A DNA stretch of 35,157 nt, taken from positions 1 to 35,157 of the forward strand of contig CALGMJ010000037.1 in the NCBI GenBank assembly GCA_937958875.1. Direction: 5' to 3'. Both the position numbers and the translations under genes were made by a program. Below, piece by piece: positions 9,008 to 16,902 of the stretch. The notes beneath the pieces are model-generated. The model did not search any database. It saw nothing but the letters and a program-made list of their open reading frames with translations, and was not told the DNA's origin. The DNA comes from an uncultured Verrucomicrobiales bacterium. GTDB taxonomy: Bacteria; Verrucomicrobiota; Verrucomicrobiia; Verrucomicrobiales; Akkermansiaceae. Positions within the stretch are counted from its first letter, which is position 1, and the number at the start of each line of letters is the position of its first letter.

Positions 9008-9208
9008 TTAGCCGAGTCGGAAAACGATGCGCGCCTTACTAGTATCGTAAGGTGACATTTCCATCTTCACGCGGTCACCGACTACAAGTCGGATAAAGCG
9101 CTTACGCATTTTCCCTGAAATATGAGCGAGCACTTCATGCCCACTGGAGAGTTCCACCTTAAACATCGTTCCCGCAAGAACGGCTGAGATGGTTCCCTCG
9201 ATCTCCAC
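9008..9208 (-). CDS. infA: Translation initiation factor IF-1
   Basis: A 66-residue single S1/OB-fold protein with the IF-1 signature: [31 protein letters not shown], then [21 protein letters not shown] (described here in pieces) and the terminal [14 protein letters not shown]-1 binds the ribosomal A site during initiation. The start given is GTG at 9206-9208, preceded by a GGTGA motif about 10 bases upstream. The frame is also open upstream to a TGA at 9317-9319. It encodes an Arg/Gly-rich stretch beginning at an ATC codon (9311-9313), so a longer form of about 101 residues is possible (see findings). The 3' end converges on the Gre-like gene with 35 bases between. Confidence 0.9.
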   Translation of the reverse strand: MEIEGTISAVLAGTMFKVELSSGHEVLAHISGKMRKRFIRLVVGDRVKMEMSPYDTSKARIVFRLG

Positions 9209-9388
9209 GGACTTCTGCTCACCGGATTCGTCAACTCTGTTAGATTTGTCGACACGTCCTCTACGGCGGCGATTGCCCCCTCCACCTCTCCGGAAATTTC
9301 TTGGTCTAGCGATAAGTCAGTACGGGTTTAATGTTTCACCGGAAGACTCCGGCGGGGCGAATATGGTTCTGCAAATGCGCAATAGCAA

Positions 9389-9416
9389 TTGAAAAAAAGG
9401 GTCAAAGGGGTAGAAA
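9389..9416 (+). promoter_or_regulatory. Possible sigma-70-type promoter of the ABC transporter gene
   Basis: TTGAAA at 9389-9394 and TAGAAA at 9411-9416 are separated by 16 bases and lie 19 bases before ATG 9435. The match is imperfect and the region is A-rich, so this is tentative. The 226-base divergent gap between infA and this gene should hold promoters for both. Confidence 0.25.
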
Positions 9417-9434
9417 AGGCTCCAGTAATAGGGA

Positions 9435-12400
9435 ATGACTAACATCTTGCGAAAAGCAATCTCACCTGCCAGACGATTGCTCGGGCGGGATAAAACCCGT
9501 CTTCGCGATGAGCGAAATGCCAAAGCACTTTTAAGAATTTTTGCCGCCTTCATTACCGAAGATCAAAAAATCGAGAGTTCGGAGCTAGAAATCGCCTTTG
9601 ATTTTGTGCGGAATTTCTTTCCAAACACCGACCACTCTTTACTTGGACAACATCTTGAGGACGCCGTTCAGAAGCCCCTCCCCCTGCCCTCCCAGCTCGC
9701 CCTCCTGAAGATCCAGCTGAACGAAGAGCAAAAGACTGCCTTTGCCCTCCAACTCCTTTCGCTGGCATGGGTGGGAAGTAAAAATGAGTCCAACTTAAAA
9801 CTCTATCGGGACGTTCTCTATGGGCTGGCCGCCGAGGACATCGGTGAAATTGTCCTGAAGGAAGCGCTCGACCCAGAGGGGAAACCGTCTCCGAAACTCC
9901 TCCGCGTCGACTTTGGAAAAATCGGCCGAGGCATCGCTCTTCCCGGCCAGAGCGAACAAGCCTTCCGCTGCTACCAGGTAGGCGGAATGATCCTCGTGCG
10001 AAACATGAGTGACACTCCGCTCTCGGTCAGAGGATACTCTCTCGCTAAAGATCGCGTGATCCAACTCCGCGTCACCGATGAGGTCATTGCAAGCGGTTGG
10101 CGACTCACTTTTGACGACCTCGTTTTCTTCTGCCAAGGCGCCCTCCGTGATAGTTCAGCGCTGGTTTACCTCTCGGTGAGTCACGGAAAACTGAGCATGA
10201 GCCGGTCTAAAAGTAAGAACACCATCGCTCGTCTCGCCTTTGGCCGTGAGGTTGAAATAAAAGCCTTTCGCGATGACGCTATTGCTCTCACTGGCCAAGC
10301 TCCGATGTTAGCGAATAGCTCTTTGCGCCAACCCTATCATCACCAGATCACACTCACAGACAGTGAAACCGTGACCCTGAATGATCTCCGGCAAGCCAGC
10401 CTCCAGAGTGGGCAGCGCTTTCGTCTCCCCGGTGGCCGACGGAAAGTCACCGTATCTAATGACCCATCACGCCTCTCGGGAGATAGCCTGCTACTAACCC
10501 CAGGCCTTTCCGCACGCTTCGTGCTCGAAATCTCCTTTGACCCTGCGAGCGGAGTGGGAAATCTCACTGTCATCGAATCTCCCCAAGCTGTCTTAGTGAA
10601 TGGCCAACCATTCCGTGACGGCCCAATCCCAGATGGAGCCTACATCCGAATCAGCAGCCGCCAGGCCCTACGGTGTCGCTTCAGTGAGAACATCCTTGAT
10701 GAGGAAAGAAATCTCGTCCGTGAGCTTAAGGTGGAAGGCCTGAATTACTCATTCTGGAAAGGAGGAAAAACTGTCGATAACCTTTCTCTACAGGTCAACC
10801 GCGGCCAGATGCTCTGCATCATCGGGCCTAGCGGAAGTGGAAAAAGCACCCTCCTCGAGATCCTCGCCGGCCAGAGAAAACCTCAGAGTGGGAAAATTTT
10901 TCTCAATGGCCTCTCTCTCTACGACCGCCGCAGTCGGCTAGCCCCACTCATTTCCTTCATGCCGCAGGAGGAAGCGCTCAGCTCCCAGCTCACCGCGCGC
11001 GAGCACCTAGCTCACGCCTGCGCCATCCGCCGCCCTCACCTTTCTCACGAAGTTATTCATCGTCGCGTCACCCACCTCATCCATGAGCTAGGCCTCGAGC
11101 GTGTCGATGAACGGCTCGTCGGTAGCGCAGGCTCTAAGCACCTCAGCGGTGGCGAACGCTCACGACTCAATGCTGGGCTCGACCTCATCGGTGGAGGCGA
11201 AATATTCCTCTTCGATGAACCTATTTCTGGGCTCTCATCTAAGGATGCTGAACACGTAGTGAACTCCCTACGTAGTATGGCGAGAGATAAGATCATCGTG
11301 ACCTCACTGCACCGGCCGAGCCGAAAAGTGCTCAAAGTCTTCGACCTCGTCCTCCTACTCGATCGAGGAGGAAAAATGGCCTACTTCGGCCCCCCCGAGC
11401 ATCTTGTTACGTATTTTATTTCCGCGCAAAAGGACCTCAATATCCCAGAAAGTGGAGGCACCGGAGCGGACTTTGTTTTCGATATTTTAGAGACTCCACA
11501 ACTCGCTCTCGCGAGCCAGGGAGAAGGCCGCAGCCCACGTCGATTTCCACCTGAATTTTGGCAGGAACGCTTCGAAAACCGGCGCGTCATGGCCCACCTT
11601 TCATTAACGAAAAGCACGACTTTAAACCGCACCGTAGAACTTCCAAAAGCAGAGGATGAACTACCGGCTCCAGAGCCTCCGCAGCAGGGACGACGTCAGC
11701 GTCTCATGATTTTTCGAACTCACCTCTCGCGAGCATTAAAATCGAAATTCCGCCATCGAGGCACTTTTTACTCCATTCTGTTAGAAGCCCCCCTCCTAGC
11801 AATTCTCATTAGCCTGACCCTGCATGCTTCAGCCGAAGGAAAATACGATTTCTTTAGCGCCCTTCACCTTCCCTCTTTCCTCTTCCTCTCCGTCACCGTA
11901 GCCATGTTTTTCGGGCTGACGAACAGCGCCACTGAGATCCTGAGAGATCGGCCTGTCCTCCGAAGGGAGCGCAACTGCCAACCGCACCCATTGCTATATC
12001 TAGGAGCGAAGTTTATTGTCCTGACAGGTCTCATCGGTCTCCAGTCAGCCTCATTTATTTCCGTAGCTCATTGGATTTTAGAAATTCAAGATATGCGATT
12101 AGTCCACACTGGCTGGATGATGCTTACCGGATGCTGTGGCACTGCCATTGCCCTTCTCGTCTCCGTGATGGCGAAGTCAGAACGTACCGCACTCAATGCC
12201 ATCCCTCTCATTCTCGTTCCTCAAATCCTTCTCGCAGGAGCCCTCATCCCCTTCGGAGAAATGAACCGTGGCCTTTTCCAAGATGGAGATACCGCACGTG
12301 ATAATGGCGCCGAACCAGTCCCATCCACTCTCATGCCTCTCCGCTACGCCTATGAAGGGATTACCGTGAGCCAAGCCGCTGAAAATTCCTTCGAAAAAGT

Positions 12401-12848
12401 CCGCCGCCCGATTCAGCAAAATGTGGAAGAACTTTCAAAAAAGAAAACACTCTCGGAAAGAGATGCTGAGATTCTCAGGAAAGAAAAAGAAAAGCTCACC
12501 ATCCTCTTCGCAGCTACCGCAGAAAATGCCGACGAAGCGCGAGAAACCATGGCTGACCCCATCGCTGCGAAAGAAAAACTCATGCAGATGGAAGACAGCG
12601 AGCACCGAAAGCCACTCGCGAATTTCTTTCTCAATCAACGCACCGAAAACCTAGTTGGGCTCGCCGAAACCACCCGCCTCGATGAACGCCGGAATGCGAA
12701 AGCCATGGTCTTTCTGGCGGAGAAAAAACCCATGCTCTGGACCGTCATGAACACAAAGTGGTACTGCCGCTGTGCCCTCCTCAGCATGATCGCCCTCTTC
12801 CTCTCCGCTGCTACCGGACTACTGCGTTGGTCGCTGACACGGACTTAG
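9435..12848 (+). CDS. ABCG-type transporter with TerB-like and FHA-like N-terminal domains
   Basis: An 1137-residue fused ATPase-permease. Residues about 25-150 resemble a TerB-like helical domain (LLRIFAAFITEDQKIESSELE). Residues about 155-430 are beta-rich and contain an FHA-like section (VLVNGQPFRDGPIPDGAYIRI). The nucleotide-binding domain spans about 430-680: Walker A GPSGSGKST at 464-472, signature LSGGE at 570-574, Walker B FLFDEP with Asp594-Glu595, and switch His in TSLHRPS. The C-terminal ABC2-type membrane domain has about six helices between 778 and 1131, with a large loop containing a coiled coil before the last one. The order NBD then TMD, and the sequence style, match ABCG/White half-transporters. 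The substrate is unknown. Cyanobacterial relatives also carry FHA domains, suggesting phospho-dependent control. Confidence 0.85.
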   Translation: MTNILRKAISPARRLLGRDKTRLRDERNAKALLRIFAAFITEDQKIESSELEIAFDFVRNFFPNTDHSLLGQHLEDAVQKPLPLPSQLALLKIQLNEEQKTAFALQLLSLAWVGSKNESNLKLYRDVLYGLAAEDIGEIVLKEALDPEGKPSPKLLRVDFGKIGRGIALPGQSEQAFRCYQVGGMILVRNMSDTPLSVRGYSLAKDRVIQLRVTDEVIASGWRLTFDDLVFFCQGALRDSSALVYLSVSHGKLSMSRSKSKNTIARLAFGREVEIKAFRDDAIALTGQAPMLANSSLRQPYHHQITLTDSETVTLNDLRQASLQSGQRFRLPGGRRKVTVSNDPSRLSGDSLLLTPGLSARFVLEISFDPASGVGNLTVIESPQAVLVNGQPFRDGPIPDGAYIRISSRQALRCRFSENILDEERNLVRELKVEGLNYSFWKGGKTVDNLSLQVNRGQMLCIIGPSGSGKSTLLEILAGQRKPQSGKIFLNGLSLYDRRSRLAPLISFMPQEEALSSQLTAREHLAHACAIRRPHLSHEVIHRRVTHLIHELGLERVDERLVGSAGSKHLSGGERSRLNAGLDLIGGGEIFLFDEPISGLSSKDAEHVVNSLRSMARDKIIVTSLHRPSRKVLKVFDLVLLLDRGGKMAYFGPPEHLVTYFISAQKDLNIPESGGTGADFVFDILETPQLALASQGEGRSPRRFPPEFWQERFENRRVMAHLSLTKSTTLNRTVELPKAEDELPAPEPPQQGRRQRLMIFRTHLSRALKSKFRHRGTFYSILLEAPLLAILISLTLHASAEGKYDFFSALHLPSFLFLSVTVAMFFGLTNSATEILRDRPVLRRERNCQPHPLLYLGAKFIVLTGLIGLQSASFISVAHWILEIQDMRLVHTGWMMLTGCCGTAIALLVSVMAKSERTALNAIPLILVPQILLAGALIPFGEMNRGLFQDGDTARDNGAEPVPSTLMPLRYAYEGITVSQAAENSFEKVRRPIQQNVEELSKKKTLSERDAEILRKEKEKLTILFAATAENADEARETMADPIAAKEKLMQMEDSEHRKPLANFFLNQRTENLVGLAETTRLDERRNAKAMVFLAEKKPMLWTVMNTKWYCRCALLSMIALFLSAATGLLRWSLTRT

Positions 12849-13039
12849 ATTTAGTATTTAAACGAACTCACCATGAAATGAAGTTTGCCGCGACGGTTTG
12901 CTCTTCCGATCTTTCATGTCATGAAAAACGAATGGAAACCAACGATAACATCTTCGGTAGCGATTGCTCGATTACGACCCGCCTCTTAGACAGGCAGATT
13001 ATACGAGATTTCTGTTGAGAATTTGAAGCAGCAAAGAAA
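12849..13039. other. Convergent intergenic gap with an adapter-like 14-mer
   Basis: These 191 bases separate the 3' ends of two convergent genes. I see no convincing terminator or gene. Bases 12899-12912 read TGCTCTTCCGATCT, identical to the 3' end of an Illumina paired-end adapter. They overlap by one base a short palindrome, TTTCATG-T-CATGAAA (12912-12926). The short open frames here show no protein-like pattern. Confidence 0.6.
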
Positions 13040-14194
13040 CTAACTTCGCTCCACTACTGTATTCGGAATACGGCTCGCTTCTTCGTCATCGTCCTCTGGC
13101 GATAGAATCGGCTGTCGTTTTTCCTTACTGATGGCAATGGAAAGCCAACGTAGCTCCTGAGTATTATCGAGCATGACCTTCATCACCATGGTGAGAGGCA
13201 CGGCGAGGAGCATTCCTACTGGTCCCCAAATCCAGCCCCAGAAAAGCACCGATACGATAACAACAAGAGTCGAGAGACCGAAGTGACGCCCCATCAACAT
13301 TGGTTCCAAGAAATTTCCTAAGAAGATATTAATGGAAATATAACCAATCCCGACCGCAAGAGCACTGGGACCTCCTGCCACTAAAAATGCTAAAACCACA
13401 GGGGGAACTCCGGCAATGAACGAGCCAAGCACCGGAATGAAATTTAACAGGAAAGCGACAATTCCCCAGAGAACAAAGAAGTCCAACCCCGCTGCCCAAC
13501 AAAGGAAACCTGCCAGTAATCCAGTCGCCAGACTGACCACTACTTTCATCGCCAAGTAGCGCTGAATATCTCGAGTAGCACTAAAGATACGCTCTAAGTC
13601 AGGACCATTAGCGGCGGTAATTGCCGTGGCTCGCCGCCCAAACATCCTAGCTTCGCTGAGCATGAAAATCGTCATAATGGCCACGAGCAAAGAAGTGCCC
13701 ATGAATGAAGCAGCTCTCCAGGCCACATCAGTACTAACGTCGAGGACCTTTCCAACTTCTAGATAGTCCTCCATTGTTTTCTGGAGTCGAGATGCGCCGG
13801 ATAATTCAACCTTCTCCTCAGCATTCTCCACGCCCCATTGCTTGAGAAGTTCAGTCGTCGAGGTGGTGATTGATTCGATCTTCTCCACCGTTGCGGGGTA
13901 ATATTTACTCTGCCACTTACTCTCTAAATCACCTGTTAGGGAAATCACGATGAGGACGATCCCGGTGAGGAAGGCAAAATCGACGAGCACCGTCAAAAGA
14001 ACCGCAAAAAAGCGTGGCACTTTATGAGAGCGCAGCCAGCTCGTAATTGGAAAACTGACGGTAGCAATGAAAGCGGCAAGTAGGATGGGCACAAAAAAGC
14101 CTTGAGCCAGTTTCATCCCTGCGATCACGATCACGACACAAGCCGTGGTGAGCAGGATGCGACTAGCTTGCACTGCTTTATTATTATCCATCAT
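13040..14194 (-). CDS. AI-2E family transporter (UPF0118/YdiK-PerM type permease)
   Basis: A 384-residue polytopic membrane protein of the AI-2E transporter superfamily. Two N-terminal hydrophobic segments (from ILLTTACVVIVIAG and FFVPILLAAFIA) are followed by a third around FAVLLTVLVDFAFLTGIVLIVIS. A hydrophilic loop covers about 95-160. The conserved C-terminal core includes FFVLWGIVAFLLNFIPVLGS, GNFLEPMLMGRHFGLS and LFWGWIWGPVGMLLAVP, the family's hallmark motifs. Members are proposed to export small molecules or ions; the autoinducer-2 assignment holds for few, so the substrate is open. Two tandem ATGs (14194 and 14191) are possible starts. It is the last gene of a minus-strand run after the M48 protease. 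Confidence 0.92.
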   Translation of the reverse strand: MMDNNKAVQASRILLTTACVVIVIAGMKLAQGFFVPILLAAFIATVSFPITSWLRSHKVPRFFAVLLTVLVDFAFLTGIVLIVISLTGDLESKWQSKYYPATVEKIESITTSTTELLKQWGVENAEEKVELSGASRLQKTMEDYLEVGKVLDVSTDVAWRAASFMGTSLLVAIMTIFMLSEARMFGRRATAITAANGPDLERIFSATRDIQRYLAMKVVVSLATGLLAGFLCWAAGLDFFVLWGIVAFLLNFIPVLGSFIAGVPPVVLAFLVAGGPSALAVGIGYISINIFLGNFLEPMLMGRHFGLSTLVVIVSVLFWGWIWGPVGMLLAVPLTMVMKVMLDNTQELRWLSIAISKEKRQPILSPEDDDEEASRIPNTVVERS

Positions 14195-14206
14195 TTTCTT
14201 GTTATT

Positions 14207-14228
14207 TTCCGCACTCAGATTTGCGGAA
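14207..14228 (-). promoter_or_regulatory. Inverted repeat just upstream of the AI-2E permease start
   Basis: TTCCGCA (14207-14213) and TGCGGAA (14222-14228) form a perfect 7-bp inverted repeat around an 8-base loop. It ends 12 bases before ATG 14194. It could be an operator or a leader hairpin close to the ribosome landing site. No tested function is known to me. Confidence 0.4.
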
Positions 14229-14298
14229 CGATCTACATTCTGCAGTTTACCTAGCAGGTTCCAGACAAATCACGGAAAAAAATGCGAAAAAGTTGAAA

Positions 14299-14325
14299 AA
14301 TTAGAAAATCCTAAGCTTTTTTAGG
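14299..14325 (-). terminator. Possible weak terminator of the M48 protease gene
   Basis: Read on the minus strand, CCTAA and TTAGG (14325-14321 and 14314-14310) pair over 5 bp and include the stop codon. ATTTTCTAATTTTT follows. The stem is short and AT-rich, so the call is weak. Confidence 0.3.
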
Positions 14326-16216
14326 CTGCCTTCAGGGTTTCTACGAATGGAGGCACCGGGCACCCAATGGAATCGGCAATAGCACGAATCATTTCGGCCT
14401 CCCGATTTGCAAGTTTCCCATCAGCTGCAGCCGCGCGGCCACAGGCTAAGAGCAACTCCTTTTTTACCAGTGGCGATGATTGATCAAAACGATCCAACAT
14501 CTTCCCGAGCTCTTCTAAACTCGTTCCCGAAGCAATGGAAAATTGCCAAGCTGGAAGCTCACTCACAGCATCTGCATAGGCTTTTTTCGCCCCCTTCTCA
14601 GAGCTTGCTCCCACTCCCGCCATCGTGGAAATAAGGACGTTCGCTTCCTCAGAAAGCTGGGAGAGCTTGGTATAGCGCACTTTTCCAAAACCACGTTTTT
14701 CAAAATGGCTCACAAGGTGGCGTTCGACCACACGCTGAAGCATAAACTCGAAGAGATCGACTTGAGCATCACTGGCGATCAACCAACGCGTGACTTTCAC
14801 AAATCTCTCATATTCTAGCGGAGCCAGACTGCGTAAAACGGGCAGCGCCATATCAATCAGGGCAATTTTTTGAGATGAATGCAATCCGCGAACCTCAGCC
14901 TGCCAATTACGAGCAAGAGTAGTGGCATCTATGCCTACATTTTTCTCCAGAAAACTGACCTCGCCCTGCCGGAGCTGATCATCCTCCGCTAAAATCAATC
15001 CAAAAATCAGAGCCTGAGCTTCCTCGCGATCATGCGCGGCATCGGCCCATTCATCATTGAGCCCTTCGCGAATTTTCTGACCATTGCTCACCTGAAGCCG
15101 ATCGTCCTGCCCCATCTGTTCCAGAGCACTGAGACCTGAGACAACGGGAAGATCGAGCGGACCGAAAGCCCCTTGAGATTTCCGTGATTTTTTTTGAGGA
15201 CGAACGTGATCCTGAGCTACTGGCGGGAGGTCAGAATCTGAAAAATTACCATCCCAATGCTTTTGAAGCGCCTTGATCCGGACATCCAGCGGAGGATGTG
15301 TCGCTAGGCCAAAACTAAACAAACCAGTATCTGAAAACATCATGTGACTGGCCTCGCTTGCTTTAGCGGAAATCATTTTATTTCCATGATCTAAACCTCC
15401 AATTTTTTTCAGAGCGTTGGCAATACCATCGGGATTCCGGGTAAATTGAACCGCGGAAGCATCGGCCAGATATTCCCGCTGGCGAGAAATTGCAGCCTGA
15501 ATCATACGCCCGAAAAACACTCCGATTGATCCTACCGCCAGAAGGCCGATTCCTAAAAGGAACATCGCAATAGCAATGCCCCCTCCCTCTCTGTCTCGGC
15601 GAGAAGTGTAGGTCGAGAAACGCATCATTTCGAAGAGCCCACGGCCAACGATCGAGATCACCATCAGGCCAAAAATCAGCCCGATAATCCGCATATTGAG
15701 CCGCATGTCGCCATTAAGAATATGGCTAAACTCGTGAGCGATGACTCCTTCCAACTCATCACGAGATAGTCGCTGCACACAGCCACGAGTGACTCCGATG
15801 ACAGCATTAGATGGCTCCGTGCCAGCGGCGAAGGCATTGATCCCCTCTTCGTGATCCATGAGGTAGACCTGAGGCACGGGCACCCCTGAAGCGATGGCCA
15901 TTTCCTCTACGATATTGAGTAACTTCCGCTCTTCAAAATCGGTGCTTCCTGGCATCACCAGCCGACCACCAAGATCTTCCGCAACCACCGCTCCACCGCT
16001 ATTAAGCTGGAGGGTCTTGAAACCACTGGCTGCCAAAATGAGCCCTGCGGTAAGAATGGTCACCGGGAGAATCGTATCAATCTTACCCTCCTGCCCGAGT
16101 AGAACATAGACGAGGGCATTGACCGCCACGACCACCCCTAAAACCGCCAGAGCGAACCATAGCACGAGCCATTTGGTCCGACGGCGGGCGTGATCTTGGG
16201 CTTCGAAGAAGTCCAT
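14321..16216 (-). CDS. M48 family zinc metalloprotease (HtpX-like) with C-terminal TerB-like domain
   Basis: A 631-residue membrane protease. Transmembrane helices lie at about 17-40 and 48-63, and again at about 177-190 and 224-246. The zinc site is HEFSH (His161, Glu162, His165) with the third ligand Glu248 in REYLADASA, so the enzyme should be active. It would act on membrane or misfolded proteins at the cytoplasmic membrane. Residues about 370-631 are an added helical region. Its last 50 residues (ELLLACGRAAAADGKLANREAEMIRAIA, given here in part) match the TerB-like tails known in some M48 proteins. HtpX itself is about half this length. It lies 19 bases downstream of lemA, the usual partner of such proteases. 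Confidence 0.92.
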   Translation of the reverse strand: MDFFEAQDHARRRTKWLVLWFALAVLGVVVAVNALVYVLLGQEGKIDTILPVTILTAGLILAASGFKTLQLNSGGAVVAEDLGGRLVMPGSTDFEERKLLNIVEEMAIASGVPVPQVYLMDHEEGINAFAAGTEPSNAVIGVTRGCVQRLSRDELEGVIAHEFSHILNGDMRLNMRIIGLIFGLMVISIVGRGLFEMMRFSTYTSRRDREGGGIAIAMFLLGIGLLAVGSIGVFFGRMIQAAISRQREYLADASAVQFTRNPDGIANALKKIGGLDHGNKMISAKASEASHMMFSDTGLFSFGLATHPPLDVRIKALQKHWDGNFSDSDLPPVAQDHVRPQKKSRKSQGAFGPLDLPVVSGLSALEQMGQDDRLQVSNGQKIREGLNDEWADAAHDREEAQALIFGLILAEDDQLRQGEVSFLEKNVGIDATTLARNWQAEVRGLHSSQKIALIDMALPVLRSLAPLEYERFVKVTRWLIASDAQVDLFEFMLQRVVERHLVSHFEKRGFGKVRYTKLSQLSEEANVLISTMAGVGASSEKGAKKAYADAVSELPAWQFSIASGTSLEELGKMLDRFDQSSPLVKKELLLACGRAAAADGKLANREAEMIRAIADSIGCPVPPFVETLKAA

Positions 16217-16235
16217 CTGCGTTTAATGAAACAAA

Positions 16236-16853
16236 TTAGAAACTAACCTTCACCGCTTCGCGCTCAGAGTCATCTGAAACCTCGAAGAGCACCGCGGGAG
16301 TAAAGTTAAAGCTACTCGCGACGACATTACTTGGAAATGCTTCGCGCTTGTTATTATAGCTCATCACCGAGTCATTGTAGCTCTGGCGAGCAAAGGAAAC
16401 TTTATTCTCAGTGCTAGTAAGTTCCTCACTGAGCTGCTTCATATTTTCATTAGAACGCAGATCCGGGTATGCCTCCGAGAGAGCAAAAAGCCGGCCCATG
16501 ACCGAGCCTAGCCCACTTTCAGCCTGCATCAGCTTCTCCATACCAGCCTTACTATCGACATCGACTTCGGTCCGGGCAGATTCCGCCGCATTTCGCGCCT
16601 GAATCACGGCTTCTAGAGTTTCCCGTTCATGGGAAAGGTAGGTCTTCGCCGTTTCGACAAGATTTGGGATGAGATCATGCCGACGTTTCAACTGCACATC
16701 AATCTGCGCGAAGGCATTACGGTAGCGATTCCGTAGTTTCACGAGTCCATTATATTGCGCGATAAAGTAGAGGCCGATCAGCACCGCCAGCACGACGAGT
16801 CCACCGATCAAAATCCCCACCATTCCACCAAGAGAAGCAAGAGTGATAGTCAT
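16236..16853 (-). CDS. lemA: LemA family membrane protein
   Basis: A 205-residue protein with one N-terminal transmembrane helix (about residues 9-30) and the LemA helical-bundle signature: YNGLVKLRNRYRNAFAQIDV, QLKRRHDLIPNLVETAKTY and the ending YNNKREAFPSNVVASSFNF. LemA proteins are membrane-anchored and frequently encoded next to M48 proteases, as here. Their exact role is unsettled. I place the start at ATG 16853, which has AGGG at a usable distance. A GTG seven codons upstream (16874) is open but lacks such a site and would put charged residues before the membrane helix. A 49-base gap separates it from the upstream gene. Confidence 0.93.
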   Translation of the reverse strand: MTITLASLGGMVGILIGGLVVLAVLIGLYFIAQYNGLVKLRNRYRNAFAQIDVQLKRRHDLIPNLVETAKTYLSHERETLEAVIQARNAAESARTEVDVDSKAGMEKLMQAESGLGSVMGRLFALSEAYPDLRSNENMKQLSEELTSTENKVSFARQSYNDSVMSYNNKREAFPSNVVASSFNFTPAVLFEVSDDSEREAVKVSF

Positions 16854-16902
16854 AACGCCCTGATCTTCGACCACGATCTAACAAGGTGCCACTATAAAAT
16901 AC

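Noticed and set aside
12912-12926. TTTCATG-T-CATGAAA palindrome as a terminator or operator
   Set aside because: A one-base loop cannot form a normal hairpin and no T run follows. It overlaps the adapter-like 14-mer by one base, so its genomic context is doubtful.
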